Shown: positions 24,858 to 31,304, numbered from the stretch's first letter. The stretch is DNA of 46,649 nucleotides from a virus (IMGVR_UViG_3300045952_000323:1-46649), one strand, 5' to 3'. Notes: a model not told the origin generated them from the sequence alone. Program-made: numbers and translations.

Positions 24858-24930
24858 AGGGACACAGGGGACTTTAGGGTGATATTAGGGGACATTAGGG
24901 AAACATAGGGAACATGTAGGGGAAATTGGG
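24858..24930 (+). repeat. Right phased array of AGGG motifs
   Basis: AGGG begins at 24,858, 24,866, 24,876, 24,887, 24,897, 24,907 and 24,918, with a weaker TTGGG at 24,926. The steps are mostly 10-11 bases. The sharpest units are AGGGGACTTTAGGGTGAT and ATATTAGGGGACATTAGGG, near-inverse matches of the left-array repeat. Helical phasing suggests side-by-side binding of one protein along one face of the DNA. Confidence 0.8.
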
Positions 24931-24935
24931 CATGG

Positions 24936-24952
24936 TGCGACAAAATGTCGCA
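24936..24952. promoter_or_regulatory. Operator-like palindrome TGCGACA-N3-TGTCGCA, copy 2
   Basis: Perfect 7+7 inverted repeat with spacer AAA. The flanking CATGG (24,931-24,935) and CCATG (24,958-24,962) widen the dyad. It lies between the AGGG array and the first early frames, where an early promoter would be expected. Confidence 0.6.
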
Positions 24953-25018
24953 TATTCCCATGCGGCAACACGTGATAACATCGCTTTGCCTTCGGCAATA
25001 AGCAAACGGAGATGCTTC

Positions 25019-25063
25019 ATGCTTTCCCAACGCCACACGCCTGAGCACGAAGTGCTCGGTTGA
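25019..25063 (+). CDS. Possible 14-aa leader peptide
   Basis: ATG 25,019 has GGAG 7 bases upstream. The frame runs for 14 codons and its TGA lies inside the family A hairpin, so translation would disrupt the hairpin. It would be the first translated frame of the early operon. A leader-type role is speculation from this arrangement. Confidence 0.3.
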   Translation: MLSQRHTPEHEVLG

Positions 25064-25065
25064 GG
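25041..25065 (+). repeat. Family A hairpin copy (early leader)
   Basis: GAGCAC (25,043-25,048) pairs with GTGCTC (25,052-25,057) around GAA and is followed by GGTTGAGG, the family signature. It stands ahead of the first early genes. Confidence 0.75.
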
Positions 25066-25078
25066 ATGGAGAATGACA

Positions 25079-25204
25079 ATGCACGAAAGGGATCACTCAA
25101 AGGATCGCGGTTTCCTGGCCAGTGAAATGGGTCATGGCTTCTGGCCGACTCCATCAACATGTCGGCACCGACGCCTGTGCCGAGGCGGGAGGGTGACTTC
25201 ATGA
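25079..25204 (+). CDS. Small hypothetical early protein (41 aa)
   Basis: 41 aa. GGAG lies 8 bases before ATG 25,079. The product is rich in H, R, G and C. Its TGA overlaps the ATG of the next gene (ATGA, 25,201-25,204), the coupling style used throughout this genome, which supports it as a real gene. No homology is apparent to me. Confidence 0.45.
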   Translation: MHERDHSKDRGFLASEMGHGFWPTPSTCRHRRLCRGGRVTS

Positions 25205-25644
25205 TAACTCCTTTTCAAGACGCAGCTCGCGGGTGGGCATTCGCTGACGCAGCAGGCCTAAAGCAGCGCATCGCTCGGGCAGGGCCTCTAGCCTCCAACG
25301 AGATCGAACAGAATGTGCTCCGAGTCATGAAGGAATGCCTTGCCGAGATGGAGCCCTCAGCCTCGCAACCAGCGCTCGAACCGATGCAGGTCATACCAGG
25401 CAGAAACTCCATGACGGTGATCCTGCAATCGGGCGAACGGGTCCTCGTCTGCTCGCCGCAGCAGCTCTGGCACGTCCTTCAGACCGGGAAAGCGCCCCAA
25501 AGAGTCGAGCGGTTGGTAGGCGCTAGGCCGAGCCCACAGTTCGACGACGGGAAGATCACCAAACTGCGGCCCGGGATGAGAGGAGTTAGCCGCGTCACAG
25601 GCCGAGCCTTGCACAAGGACCTAGCCGACCTCATACCGGAATAG
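25201..25644 (+). CDS. Early protein with C-terminal LADLIPE
   Basis: 147 aa from ATG 25,201, preceded by GGGAGGG at good distance; an upstream in-frame ATG at 25,159 lacks a ribosome site. The N-terminal half is helical (about residues 1-45). A short beta core has MTVILQSGERVLVCSPQQLW, followed by a basic region (KITKLRPGMRGVSRVTGRAL). The tail DLADLIPE matches another early protein at 33,214 and resembles the control-region protein at 23,763. I infer that this tail is a docking signal. No known domain. Confidence 0.6.
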   Translation: MITPFQDAARGWAFADAAGLKQRIARAGPLASNEIEQNVLRVMKECLAEMEPSASQPALEPMQVIPGRNSMTVILQSGERVLVCSPQQLWHVLQTGKAPQRVERLVGARPSPQFDDGKITKLRPGMRGVSRVTGRALHKDLADLIPE

Positions 25645-25649
25645 CAGCT

Positions 25650-25877
25650 ATGAGCAGCATGAGCTCCGGCAAGATGCCTCCCAACGTCGAGGTCGTCTAT
25701 TCTCCCAGCGGCTATCGCTGGATCTATGATCCTTATGCGCATCCCGCTCGACGTTGGACCTGTACAGGCTTTCGGACCTATTCCCCAACGGAGCTTCAAC
25801 CCTACGCGGAGCTCTCTGAGGACGAACACGAATTGGAGCCCGAGGGCGAGGGCTTCGGCGGTGGGCTTGAGCCATGA
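25650..25877 (+). CDS. Small hypothetical early protein (75 aa)
   Basis: 75 aa. An aromatic N-terminal half (VVYSPSGYRWIYDPYAHPAR) and an acidic end (ELSEDEHELEPEGEGFGGGL) are the only features. Its TGA overlaps the ATG of the next gene. The start is the first of two close ATGs and the ribosome site is weak. Unknown function. Confidence 0.5.
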   Translation: MSSMSSGKMPPNVEVVYSPSGYRWIYDPYAHPARRWTCTGFRTYSPTELQPYAELSEDEHELEPEGEGFGGGLEP

Positions 25878-26335
25878 TCCTCACCGATCGCGAGATCCGT
25901 GCGCTGCGCTGTATCGACCAAGCCTTGACGGTGGCCAATCAATCTGCCTTGGGGAGACAAGTAATGCCGACCTCTTTCCATCCCAACTGCGTCCGAACCC
26001 GAGAGATCCTCTCCCGTCTGCGCCAGCTCACCAACAAGAGTACCAATCCGTGGTTCCTCACCCCAAATGGCTTCATTCGCCGAGTCCTCCACATTGATGG
26101 GTCTCCTCCTCTCTGCCAATGCCCGATCACTGCAGTTTGTGATCCGCTTGGCCTCTTGAACCTCGAGACCTGCCAGTGGGGCTACGCAGCAAGACACCTA
26201 GGTCGACGGCCCAAAGGGCTCAGGCCCTTCATCAACGCCGCCGACAACTACCCGCCCTATTCACTCAAGCTGCGATGGGAGATCCTCTTAGCTTGCCGTC
26301 TGCCTCTTCCCTCCAACGACGAAGCGCTCGGTTGA
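25874..26335 (+). CDS. Hypothetical early protein with cysteine-rich middle
   Basis: 153 aa. The N-terminal REIRALRCIDQALTVANQSA is helical. The central part contains C-Q-C-P and C-D-P, and the second half has WGYAARHLGRRPKGLRPFIN, then NYPPYSLKLRWEILLACRL. The layout faintly resembles DUF6197-like phage proteins, but I would not assign it. The TGA falls inside a family A repeat (26,316-26,345). ATG overlaps the previous TGA. Confidence 0.5.
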   Translation: MILTDREIRALRCIDQALTVANQSALGRQVMPTSFHPNCVRTREILSRLRQLTNKSTNPWFLTPNGFIRRVLHIDGSPPLCQCPITAVCDPLGLLNLETCQWGYAARHLGRRPKGLRPFINAADNYPPYSLKLRWEILLACRLPLPSNDEALG

Positions 26336-26345
26336 GTTGCCTAAG
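26316..26345 (+). repeat. Family A repeat copy (degenerate stem)
   Basis: ACGAAGCGCTCGGTTGAG keeps the 3' family signature, but the 5' arm is lost. The gene's own TGA is inside it, as in the leader copy at 25,041-25,065. Confidence 0.55.
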
Positions 26346-26359
26346 AAGGACCAACGCAG

Positions 26360-26593
26360 ATGTCTCACATCTTCATCCCAACCAAACACTCCAACACCCT
26401 CAAACGGAAGCAGACAGATATCGTCCTAGGAACGGCTATCAGGACAGGTCAGAGGTTCGGCTGGACCTACCGCAACTTGGCCAGCAGTGTGAACTACGGA
26501 TTTGTTCTGCCTGACGCCTTCCTCACAGAAGAGGAGGACCTCGAGCACGACAGCAACCTGTTGCGCACGCAAGACGAAGAGGAGGACATCTGA
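26360..26593 (+). CDS. Small hypothetical early protein (77 aa)
   Basis: 77 aa. It starts HIFIPTKHSNTLKRKQTDIV and ends in an acidic tail (EEEDLEHDSNLLRTQDEEED). AAGGA precedes the ATG. Its TGA overlaps the next start (TGATG). No family recognised. Confidence 0.5.
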   Translation: MSHIFIPTKHSNTLKRKQTDIVLGTAIRTGQRFGWTYRNLASSVNYGFVLPDAFLTEEEDLEHDSNLLRTQDEEEDI

Positions 26594-27054
26594 TGACCTT
26601 CAGCGAGCGGCTCACGCCAGAGGTCATCGTGCAGGTGAGAGAGATCCTACCCAAAGTGTGGGAACCAGCAGAGCAGGGTTTATTGCGGCAGGTAGTCGCT
26701 GACCTGCTGGCTGAGCGGGACGCCAACAAGGCCGAGATCGACCAACCCAGAAAGGGAAAGCAAGTGACCAGAAGCTGGACAATCCAAGATCCGAACCCCG
26801 AGCTGCAGGCCGAAGGCATCGACTCCTCCGGCTGGGTTCACATCATCGAGCCCCTCTCGGAGGAAGAGCTCGTCCCCTGGAAGACCATAGGAGCTGCTTA
26901 CGGAGGTACCTACGAGCAGAACCTCTCCAACGCCAAGCTCATGGCAGCAGCACCCTCCATGTACAACTTCCTGCGCCGTCTTCGAGCTAATGTCCCCTTT
27001 GGGGAGCTAAGGAAGGATCTCGACAGGCTTATCTCTAACCTAAGCGACCTCTAG
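26593..27054 (+). CDS. Ead/Ea22-like early protein
   Basis: 153 aa. Near the C-terminus SNAKLMAAAPSMYNFLRRL is the NAxLMAAAPxxxxxLxxL motif seen in Ead/Ea22-like phage early proteins, whose function is unknown. The N-terminus is helical (EVIVQVREILPKVWEPAEQG), and the middle has a WTIQDPNPELQAEG segment. It is followed directly by a family A hairpin. Confidence 0.6.
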   Translation: MTFSERLTPEVIVQVREILPKVWEPAEQGLLRQVVADLLAERDANKAEIDQPRKGKQVTRSWTIQDPNPELQAEGIDSSGWVHIIEPLSEEELVPWKTIGAAYGGTYEQNLSNAKLMAAAPSMYNFLRRLRANVPFGELRKDLDRLISNLSDL

Positions 27055-27079
27055 CTCAAGCGCCATAGGCGCTCGGTCT
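27055..27079 (+). repeat. Family A hairpin copy
   Basis: AGCGCC (27,059-27,064) and GGCGCT (27,068-27,073) pair around ATA, with CGGT downstream. It starts at the stop of the preceding gene. Confidence 0.75.
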
Positions 27080-27112
27080 TATATCACACCCGAGAGCAAA
27101 GGAGTAGCTCTG

Positions 27113-27319
27113 ATGTACGTTCGTCCCGACTTCAAGTCGAAGAAAGACCTGAAGGACGCGGTCAAGGCCCGAGCCCTGGTCACAGTCTATGCTCCTGGCC
27201 TCGGCACTCCCGTCCTGAACGGGAAGGAGTATGTTTGTGGCCCTCACTCCCCCCGACCGCACACCTGGTACGCTACAGTCCTCGTGCTCGATGGTCGAGT
27301 TACGAAGGTCATCTCGTGA
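27113..27319 (+). CDS. Small phage protein with GPHxPxPHTWYA motif
   Basis: 68 aa. It has KKDLKDAVKARALVTVYAPG, then GTPVLNGKEYVCGPHSPRPH and TWYATVLVLDGRVTKV. The block order ALVTVYAPGLGTP/GPHxPxPHTWYA is common in small early proteins of many tailed phages, with unknown role. A ribosome site (AAAGGAG) lies upstream. A family A hairpin starts right after its TGA. Confidence 0.65.
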   Translation: MYVRPDFKSKKDLKDAVKARALVTVYAPGLGTPVLNGKEYVCGPHSPRPHTWYATVLVLDGRVTKVIS

Positions 27320-27341
27320 TCTGAGCACGTAAGTGCTCGGT
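27320..27341 (+). repeat. Family A hairpin copy
   Basis: GAGCAC (27,323-27,328) and GTGCTC (27,333-27,338) pair around GTAA, with CGGT after it. It lies at the stop codon of the preceding gene. Confidence 0.7.
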
Positions 27342-27370
27342 AATGGGCAATCTCTACAGGAGTACCCACC

Positions 27371-27568
27371 ATGTCTACCTTCGCCATGTTCGTCCTAGTG
27401 CTAGTGTTCTCCAACGGCGATGAGGTGATCGGCCCGAAGCCGGTTACCTACGAGGTGTGCCGCGCGACGGTCGAGCAGCTCTACTCCGGCCGCATCGCCT
27501 TTTTCGACCGCACGGGTCATCCACAGACCGTCGTCGAGGCCGCTTGTGTTCTGGAGATCAATCTCTAA
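27371..27568 (+). CDS. Small, probably exported early protein
   Basis: 65 aa. The hydrophobic start (STFAMFVLVLVFSNG) looks like a weak signal or anchor. The rest has two cysteines (C29 and one near the end) and a helical stretch YEVCRATVEQLYSGRIAFFD. AGGAG sits upstream of ATG 27,371. A family A hairpin starts just past its stop. Confidence 0.5.
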   Translation: MSTFAMFVLVLVFSNGDEVIGPKPVTYEVCRATVEQLYSGRIAFFDRTGHPQTVVEAACVLEINL

Positions 27569-27596
27569 CCTAAGCGCCAACGGCGCTCGGTTGAGC
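27569..27596 (+). repeat. Family A hairpin copy (best match)
   Basis: CCTAAGCGCC-AAC-GGCGCTCGGTTGAG, stem at 27,573-27,578 and 27,582-27,587. It starts directly after a TAA and gives the clearest family consensus. Confidence 0.85.
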
Positions 27597-27626
27597 TGCG
27601 CACCCTTTGAACCAGGAGAAAAGAAA

Positions 27627-27926
27627 GTGCGTACCCTGCGGAAAGGTGAGCTGATCGTCGCCACAAGCTGCCTCTACTACGGCGAGGATCACTCGGTCGA
27701 TGGAACCTACAGGGTAATGGAGGACTTCAATCCTGCCACCCTTCTCAAGGAGAACTATGAGCAGCAACTGCAAGGACGTGAGTGGTTCGATGTAGAGAGC
27801 TTCTTCAAATACCTCTGCCTGCGCGGCCTGCTAGAGCCGCTCCCCTGCGCAGTGATGCTGTTCAACACTTACGACAACGTCGAGATGAGCTTGTTCGACC
27901 ACACCCTTGAGGGAGACAACACATGA
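27627..27926 (+). CDS. Hypothetical early protein (99 aa)
   Basis: 99 aa from GTG 27,627 with AGGAGAAAAGAAA upstream. The longer upstream frame reads through the family A hairpin and is rejected. Beta-rich N-terminus (KGELIVATSCLYYGEDHSVD), then YRVMEDFNPATLLKENYEQQ, then a helical, hydrophobic second half with GLLEPLPCAVMLFN. TGA overlaps the next ATG. Confidence 0.55.
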   Translation: MRTLRKGELIVATSCLYYGEDHSVDGTYRVMEDFNPATLLKENYEQQLQGREWFDVESFFKYLCLRGLLEPLPCAVMLFNTYDNVEMSLFDHTLEGDNT

Positions 27927-28348
27927 GATACTCATGCTACAACTCAAGCTCCCCCGGTTCCCGCAACATCTCTATCTTCCTCGGGGACACGGAGCTCAAG
28001 GAGCTCGGCAATCCGGCTCGGCTCGACGTGGTTAAGGTGGAGGATCGCCTTCTCCTCTCTCCCTCCTCCACGGGAAAGCTCGTCAACAAAGGTGAGGGTC
28101 ACTACAGGGGATCGGACCGACTTGACCTGCCAGCGTGCGGGATCACAGAGATCCGAGACGTCCACTACGACACCAAGACGCACACCATTTCCATCCCGAT
28201 CCTCTCCGAAGCTCGGATCCAGAGGAAGGTGAAGGAGCATTACACCTTCGATGATCTCCGAGCCACTGCCCGACGGCTCGAGACCATCGCAGCGGACATG
28301 GGGGTCGAGATCGATATCCTCGACGGCAAGATCATCATCAAGCTCTAA
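27923..28348 (+). CDS. Hypothetical early protein (141 aa)
   Basis: 141 aa. ATG overlaps the preceding TGA. The first two thirds are beta-rich (SRNISIFLGDTELKELGNPA, then LDVVKVEDRLLLSPS). The C-terminal part (FDDLRATARRLETIAADMGV, then EIDILDGKIIIKL) is a helix plus strand pair that recurs at the end of several small phage proteins. Function unknown. Confidence 0.55.
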   Translation: MRYSCYNSSSPGSRNISIFLGDTELKELGNPARLDVVKVEDRLLLSPSSTGKLVNKGEGHYRGSDRLDLPACGITEIRDVHYDTKTHTISIPILSEARIQRKVKEHYTFDDLRATARRLETIAADMGVEIDILDGKIIIKL

Positions 28349-28367
28349 CCAGAGCGCCAGGAGCGAA
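28349..28367 (+). repeat. Family A repeat copy (degenerate)
   Basis: CCAGAGCGCCAGGAGCGAAC directly follows a TAA. It keeps the left arm, but the right arm has diverged and carries AGGAG, which now serves the next gene as ribosome site. Confidence 0.5.
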
Positions 28368-28369
28368 CC

Positions 28370-28711
28370 ATGACTGACCGCAACATTCCTGCCCTTACCA
28401 AGATGAGGGATACGCTGCTTCGAGGGGAGTACCCCCAGTTCGACATGAAACACTACACTAAGTGCTTCCTCGGACTTGCGTTGTACTGCAACCTCACACT
28501 TGACTGGCTCGGAGAGCTCCCGCAAGGCGAGCTCATTACTCTGATCTGTCCCAAAGATTGGGAGACGGATCCTCGGTACGATCGTGTGCTTGCAGCCATC
28601 GCTCTCGACCGCGTCATCTCTGGCGAGCCCATCGACGAGAGGATCTGGAGAGAACCGGCTCCCGATCTCGATGACATGGAGAAGGACAAGCTCAGCGACA
28701 TGCAGACCTGA
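28370..28711 (+). CDS. Hypothetical early protein (113 aa)
   Basis: 113 aa. N-terminal MTDRNIPALTKMRDTLLRGE is helical. The central CFLGLALYCNLTLDWLGELP has cysteines and hydrophobic residues. The second half has LAAIALDRVISGEPIDERIW and ends acidic. A family B hairpin follows. Unknown function. Confidence 0.5.
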   Translation: MTDRNIPALTKMRDTLLRGEYPQFDMKHYTKCFLGLALYCNLTLDWLGELPQGELITLICPKDWETDPRYDRVLAAIALDRVISGEPIDERIWREPAPDLDDMEKDKLSDMQT

Positions 28712-28714
28712 ACA

Positions 28715-28764
28715 AGTTGGGAATGCGTGGTTCGACCCATGAAAAAGACCACGCATTCCCCACT
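28715..28764. repeat. Family B hairpin copy 3 (perfect 13-bp stem)
   Basis: GGGAATGCGTGGT (28,719-28,731) pairs perfectly with ACCACGCATTCCC (28,748-28,760), and the outer AAGT/ACTT arms extend it. The left arm plus loop contains GCGTGGTTCGAC, the reverse complement of the family core. It lies between two early genes and could act as an attenuator, but no T-run follows. Confidence 0.85.
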
Positions 28765-28789
28765 TCACCTCCAACGGAGCCCTCATCTC

Positions 28790-29008
28790 ATGCCTGTAAT
28801 GTTCTGTGAATGGTACGCCCTGATCGAGTGGAACCTTGGCGAGCCAACCGAGCACAAAGCCACCACCAATGCTGAAGACGCTCTCGTCGAGGCCGACGAG
28901 TGGCGCAGGGAATTGACCTTCACCGTGGCCAGAGATACCACCGGCGACGTCTATCCTACGCGGATCGCCATCGTGCTCCGCGACTTCCACACCGAGGAGA
29001 TCATCTGA
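28790..29008 (+). CDS. Small hypothetical early protein (72 aa)
   Basis: 72 aa from ATG 28,790 with GGAG 10 bases upstream; a longer frame would run through the hairpin. Aromatic start (FCEWYALIEWNLGEP), helix NAEDALVEADEWRRELTF, beta end (RIAIVLRDFHTEEI). TGA shares its A with the next ATG. Confidence 0.5.
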   Translation: MPVMFCEWYALIEWNLGEPTEHKATTNAEDALVEADEWRRELTFTVARDTTGDVYPTRIAIVLRDFHTEEII

Positions 29009-29196
29009 TGTCCAACCTCGCCATCTTCGATCCCATACACCCGAAGCTCATCGACAAGGTCAAGAACACTCTCCGAACCTCCTACGCCGACTGGATCTCT
29101 TCTGGTCCTGGTATGAAGGACGACTTCGTCACCTATCAAGCCAAGGCAGTCATCACTACTGTCATGCACCACCTTCTAATCGGAGTCGAAAAGTGA
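29008..29196 (+). CDS. Small hypothetical early protein (62 aa)
   Basis: 62 aa. Helical throughout (HPKLIDKVKNTLRTSYADWI and AKAVITTVMHHLLIGVEK). Start and stop both overlap neighbours (TGATG; GTGA), so it is translated as part of a coupled group. No domain recognised. Confidence 0.5.
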   Translation: MSNLAIFDPIHPKLIDKVKNTLRTSYADWISSGPGMKDDFVTYQAKAVITTVMHHLLIGVEK

Positions 29197-29624
29197 AGAA
29201 ACGTCCAGGGCTATCGGCGCAGGAGTTCCAGATGCTTGTCGCTGTTGGGCTGGAGAAGCGAACCGTCCTCGTGCCCTTCCCCAGCGAGGCAGCAGCCATT
29301 GCTGCGCGAGCTAAGTTCTACATCTCACGGAAGTACCATATGGCCCAGCATCCCGAGGACGCTGTCTGGATGGACCCCGTGACTCTTTGCCTACGCCAAG
29401 GGAAGGATGGAGGTTGGTTCCTCCGGTTCGAGCATCAAGATGAGACCCTTCTGGAGGAGCTCTACGCTACTGCTCTCAACAACACAGCTCCGCCTATTCA
29501 GAAGTCTCCACTGAAGATGAAGACGGCAGAGGAAATCGACAGCACCTTCCAACCTCCAGGGTACAAGGCGTTCGAGCAGCTCTACGGCACAGCGGATGAG
29601 AAGGAGGAGAAGGAAGATACCTGA
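29193..29624 (+). CDS. Hypothetical early protein (143 aa)
   Basis: 143 aa from GTG 29,193 overlapping the previous TGA, with GGAG 7 bases upstream. N-terminal part has MLVAVGLEKRTVLVPFPSEA followed by a helix (AAAIAARAKFYISRKYHMA). The block WMDPVTLCLRQ/GGWFLRFEHQDETLLEELY suggests a small alpha/beta domain. The C-terminus is acidic. It is the last gene before the moron-type insert. Confidence 0.5.
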   Translation: MKKRPGLSAQEFQMLVAVGLEKRTVLVPFPSEAAAIAARAKFYISRKYHMAQHPEDAVWMDPVTLCLRQGKDGGWFLRFEHQDETLLEELYATALNNTAPPIQKSPLKMKTAEEIDSTFQPPGYKAFEQLYGTADEKEEKEDT

Positions 29625-29634
29625 AATATTTCAC

Positions 29635-29663
29635 TTGACATCCGTGCGGAAATGCGTTATGTT
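29635..29663 (+). promoter_or_regulatory. Rightward sigma-70 promoter of the moron-type gene
   Basis: TTGACA (29,635-29,640) and TATGTT (29,658-29,663) are spaced by 17 bases. ATCGGAC follows 11 bases after the -10 box, as in the leader of the 169-aa gene. It gives the inserted gene its own transcription within the early operon. Confidence 0.75.
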
Positions 29664-29744
29664 TATCGTCCCCAATCGGACCGCGCGTCGCTCGGAGCCA
29701 AGCGGCACGCGGGCTGTACCCATAGGCTCCCGGAAGAGATAAAG

Positions 29745-31274
29745 ATGCTCCGGCAATGGCTAAGCCGTCAGCAGTGGCGGCATACCCAACGCAAGCCTGA
29801 GATATTCGCTCCGGCAGCGCCAGTAATGGACCGCCGTGCCTTCCTGAACAGCGCGTCCACGCTTGCTGTTGGTGCGGTGGTCTACGCTTATCTCCCAGGC
29901 GAGGCCCAGGCGCTCACCGTCAGTGACGTGATCAGTGTAGTCACTGCAGTCATCACAGCGGCGATCGGCGCGACCGGTTTTGGCATGATCGCACTCGGGC
30001 TGGCCGGAGCAGCGATCGGTCTCGCCTTTACTGAGTGGTCCGACTACCAGGGCCAGGGCGAGTTGCCGATCTATGCGGACACCAGGATCGGCTACCTCTC
30101 GGGCAGCGGCGGCCAGTCGATGTTCCCGATTACCGTCAGCCAATTCGCCGCTCGTCACGGGATCACGTCCGCCACAGCGATCGGGATCTTCAAGAAGTAT
30201 CAAGTCCTGTTCGACGCTACTGGCCCGTGGGGCAACATCCTCGGCAACAACTACCGACTGTTCGGCGGCGCGAACGACAGTCTCGCTGGCTACCTATGGG
30301 CCAAGACCAGCCGCAACAAGCGCAAGTTCCAGAAGAGCCTGAAGGCCTACATTGCGGCGTTCCTTGGCGAGATGCGTAGCAGTGACAGCGAAGGCATCCG
30401 GTTGACTGCGGATGCCTTCGTCGACGCAAACGGCAACCCAACTGCAAACGGCGGCACCGCGACCAGCGACGGTGTCGAGGTCACGGCCGGTCAGACGGCG
30501 TTCTGGCCCACGCTACGGGCCTCGGCCTTCGGCATCGCCAGCAGCCGCGAGCCCGCGCTCAAGGCGGTGTGCAAGTGGTGCGGCGCCAACAGCTACCCCG
30601 CCTTCGGGAGATCCAAGCGAGTACGCCACGCCTCGAAGTCCGGGCTAACGCTCGGCGCACGCCCATCGCAGACTACCTCTGCCGGGCTCGGCAACGGCTC
30701 GGGCAAGTGGAACTTCGACGGGCTCTACACCGCGAGCGAGGCGACCTACCAGCTTGCCCGGCTGATCCCAGGCGCAAGCGCAGATAACGTCGCTCGTTGG
30801 GGCGCTGAGTTCACGAAAAGGGACGGGCTGATCCAGATCGGCTCGCCGCATTCTCTTCTCCGCCTGTGGCGCCTTTATGAGCTGTTCCGCAAACACGGGT
30901 TCAATGAGCGGTTGATCCGTGAGGGGATGCGGAAATGGCTGATCGAAGAGCACGGCTGGGGACCATCGCATCCCGAACTCAGTGCCGAGGCGCTGGATGA
31001 TAGCCTGCGGCGCCTCATGGATGGTGAGGCCACGAACTCGGGGCTGCGCCAAGTTATCGGGCTCGACCTGTTGGAACGCATGCGCGATGATCCTAATCGT
31101 CCGTGCAAAATTCCTCAGGCCGCCTTCTCAATCATGAAGGATGAGGATAACCTCGCCGCGTTCAAGGATGTCATGTCGATCTGGGGCCTCTGGCGGGTCA
31201 GCACGACGCACGGGTACGAGCTGGACGTGGAGCCACCTCATATCAACATCATCCGAACCATCAAGTACACCTGA
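29745..31274 (+). CDS. Tat-exported membrane/secreted protein of unknown function (moron-type)
   Basis: 509 aa from ATG 29,745, preceded by GGAAGAG; an upstream frame to 29,652 overlaps the promoter and is rejected. DRRAFLNSASTLAVGAVVYA fits a twin-arginine signal (RRxFL), with GEAQA as likely cleavage site. A hydrophobic, glycine-zipper stretch (about residues 65-105: VVTAVITAAIGATGFGMIAL, then GLAGAAIGLAF) follows. The rest is soluble, with FPITVSQFAARHGITSATAI, WGNILGNNYRLFG and FWPTLRASAFGIASSREPAL, then a C-terminal helical region (LLRLWRLYELFRKHGFNERL). No family recognised. Own promoter, G/C-rich codon use and single-gene layout indicate a late-acquired cargo gene that may act on the host envelope. 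Confidence 0.7.
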   Translation: MLRQWLSRQQWRHTQRKPEIFAPAAPVMDRRAFLNSASTLAVGAVVYAYLPGEAQALTVSDVISVVTAVITAAIGATGFGMIALGLAGAAIGLAFTEWSDYQGQGELPIYADTRIGYLSGSGGQSMFPITVSQFAARHGITSATAIGIFKKYQVLFDATGPWGNILGNNYRLFGGANDSLAGYLWAKTSRNKRKFQKSLKAYIAAFLGEMRSSDSEGIRLTADAFVDANGNPTANGGTATSDGVEVTAGQTAFWPTLRASAFGIASSREPALKAVCKWCGANSYPAFGRSKRVRHASKSGLTLGARPSQTTSAGLGNGSGKWNFDGLYTASEATYQLARLIPGASADNVARWGAEFTKRDGLIQIGSPHSLLRLWRLYELFRKHGFNERLIREGMRKWLIEEHGWGPSHPELSAEALDDSLRRLMDGEATNSGLRQVIGLDLLERMRDDPNRPCKIPQAAFSIMKDEDNLAAFKDVMSIWGLWRVSTTHGYELDVEPPHINIIRTIKYT

Positions 31275-31304
31275 GATGTCGCACCCCTCTAAGGGAGGAA
31301 GGCT

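Noticed and set aside
24858-24930. TTAGGG motifs as telomere-like repeats
   Set aside because: They are not tandem hexamers. The spacing is 10-11 bases with changing flanks, which fits protein binding rather than a telomere.
24677-24930. CRISPR array
   Set aside because: Repeats are short, closely spaced and inverted between arms. There are no unique spacers of about 30 bases and no cas genes; the Cas4-like nuclease belongs to the phage recombination genes.
27546-27626. Longer start for the 99-aa early protein
   Set aside because: The extra residues are translated from the family A hairpin and overlap the preceding gene. GTG 27,627 has a clear ribosome site.
28715-28764. tRNA or tRNA-like 3' end (GTTCGA in family B)
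   Set aside because: The GGTTCGAC segment recalls a T-loop, but no acceptor, D or anticodon arm can be folded around it in any copy.
29652-29744. Upstream start of the Tat cargo gene
   Set aside because: It overlaps the -10 region of the promoter, so it would precede transcription start. ATG 29,745 has a ribosome site.
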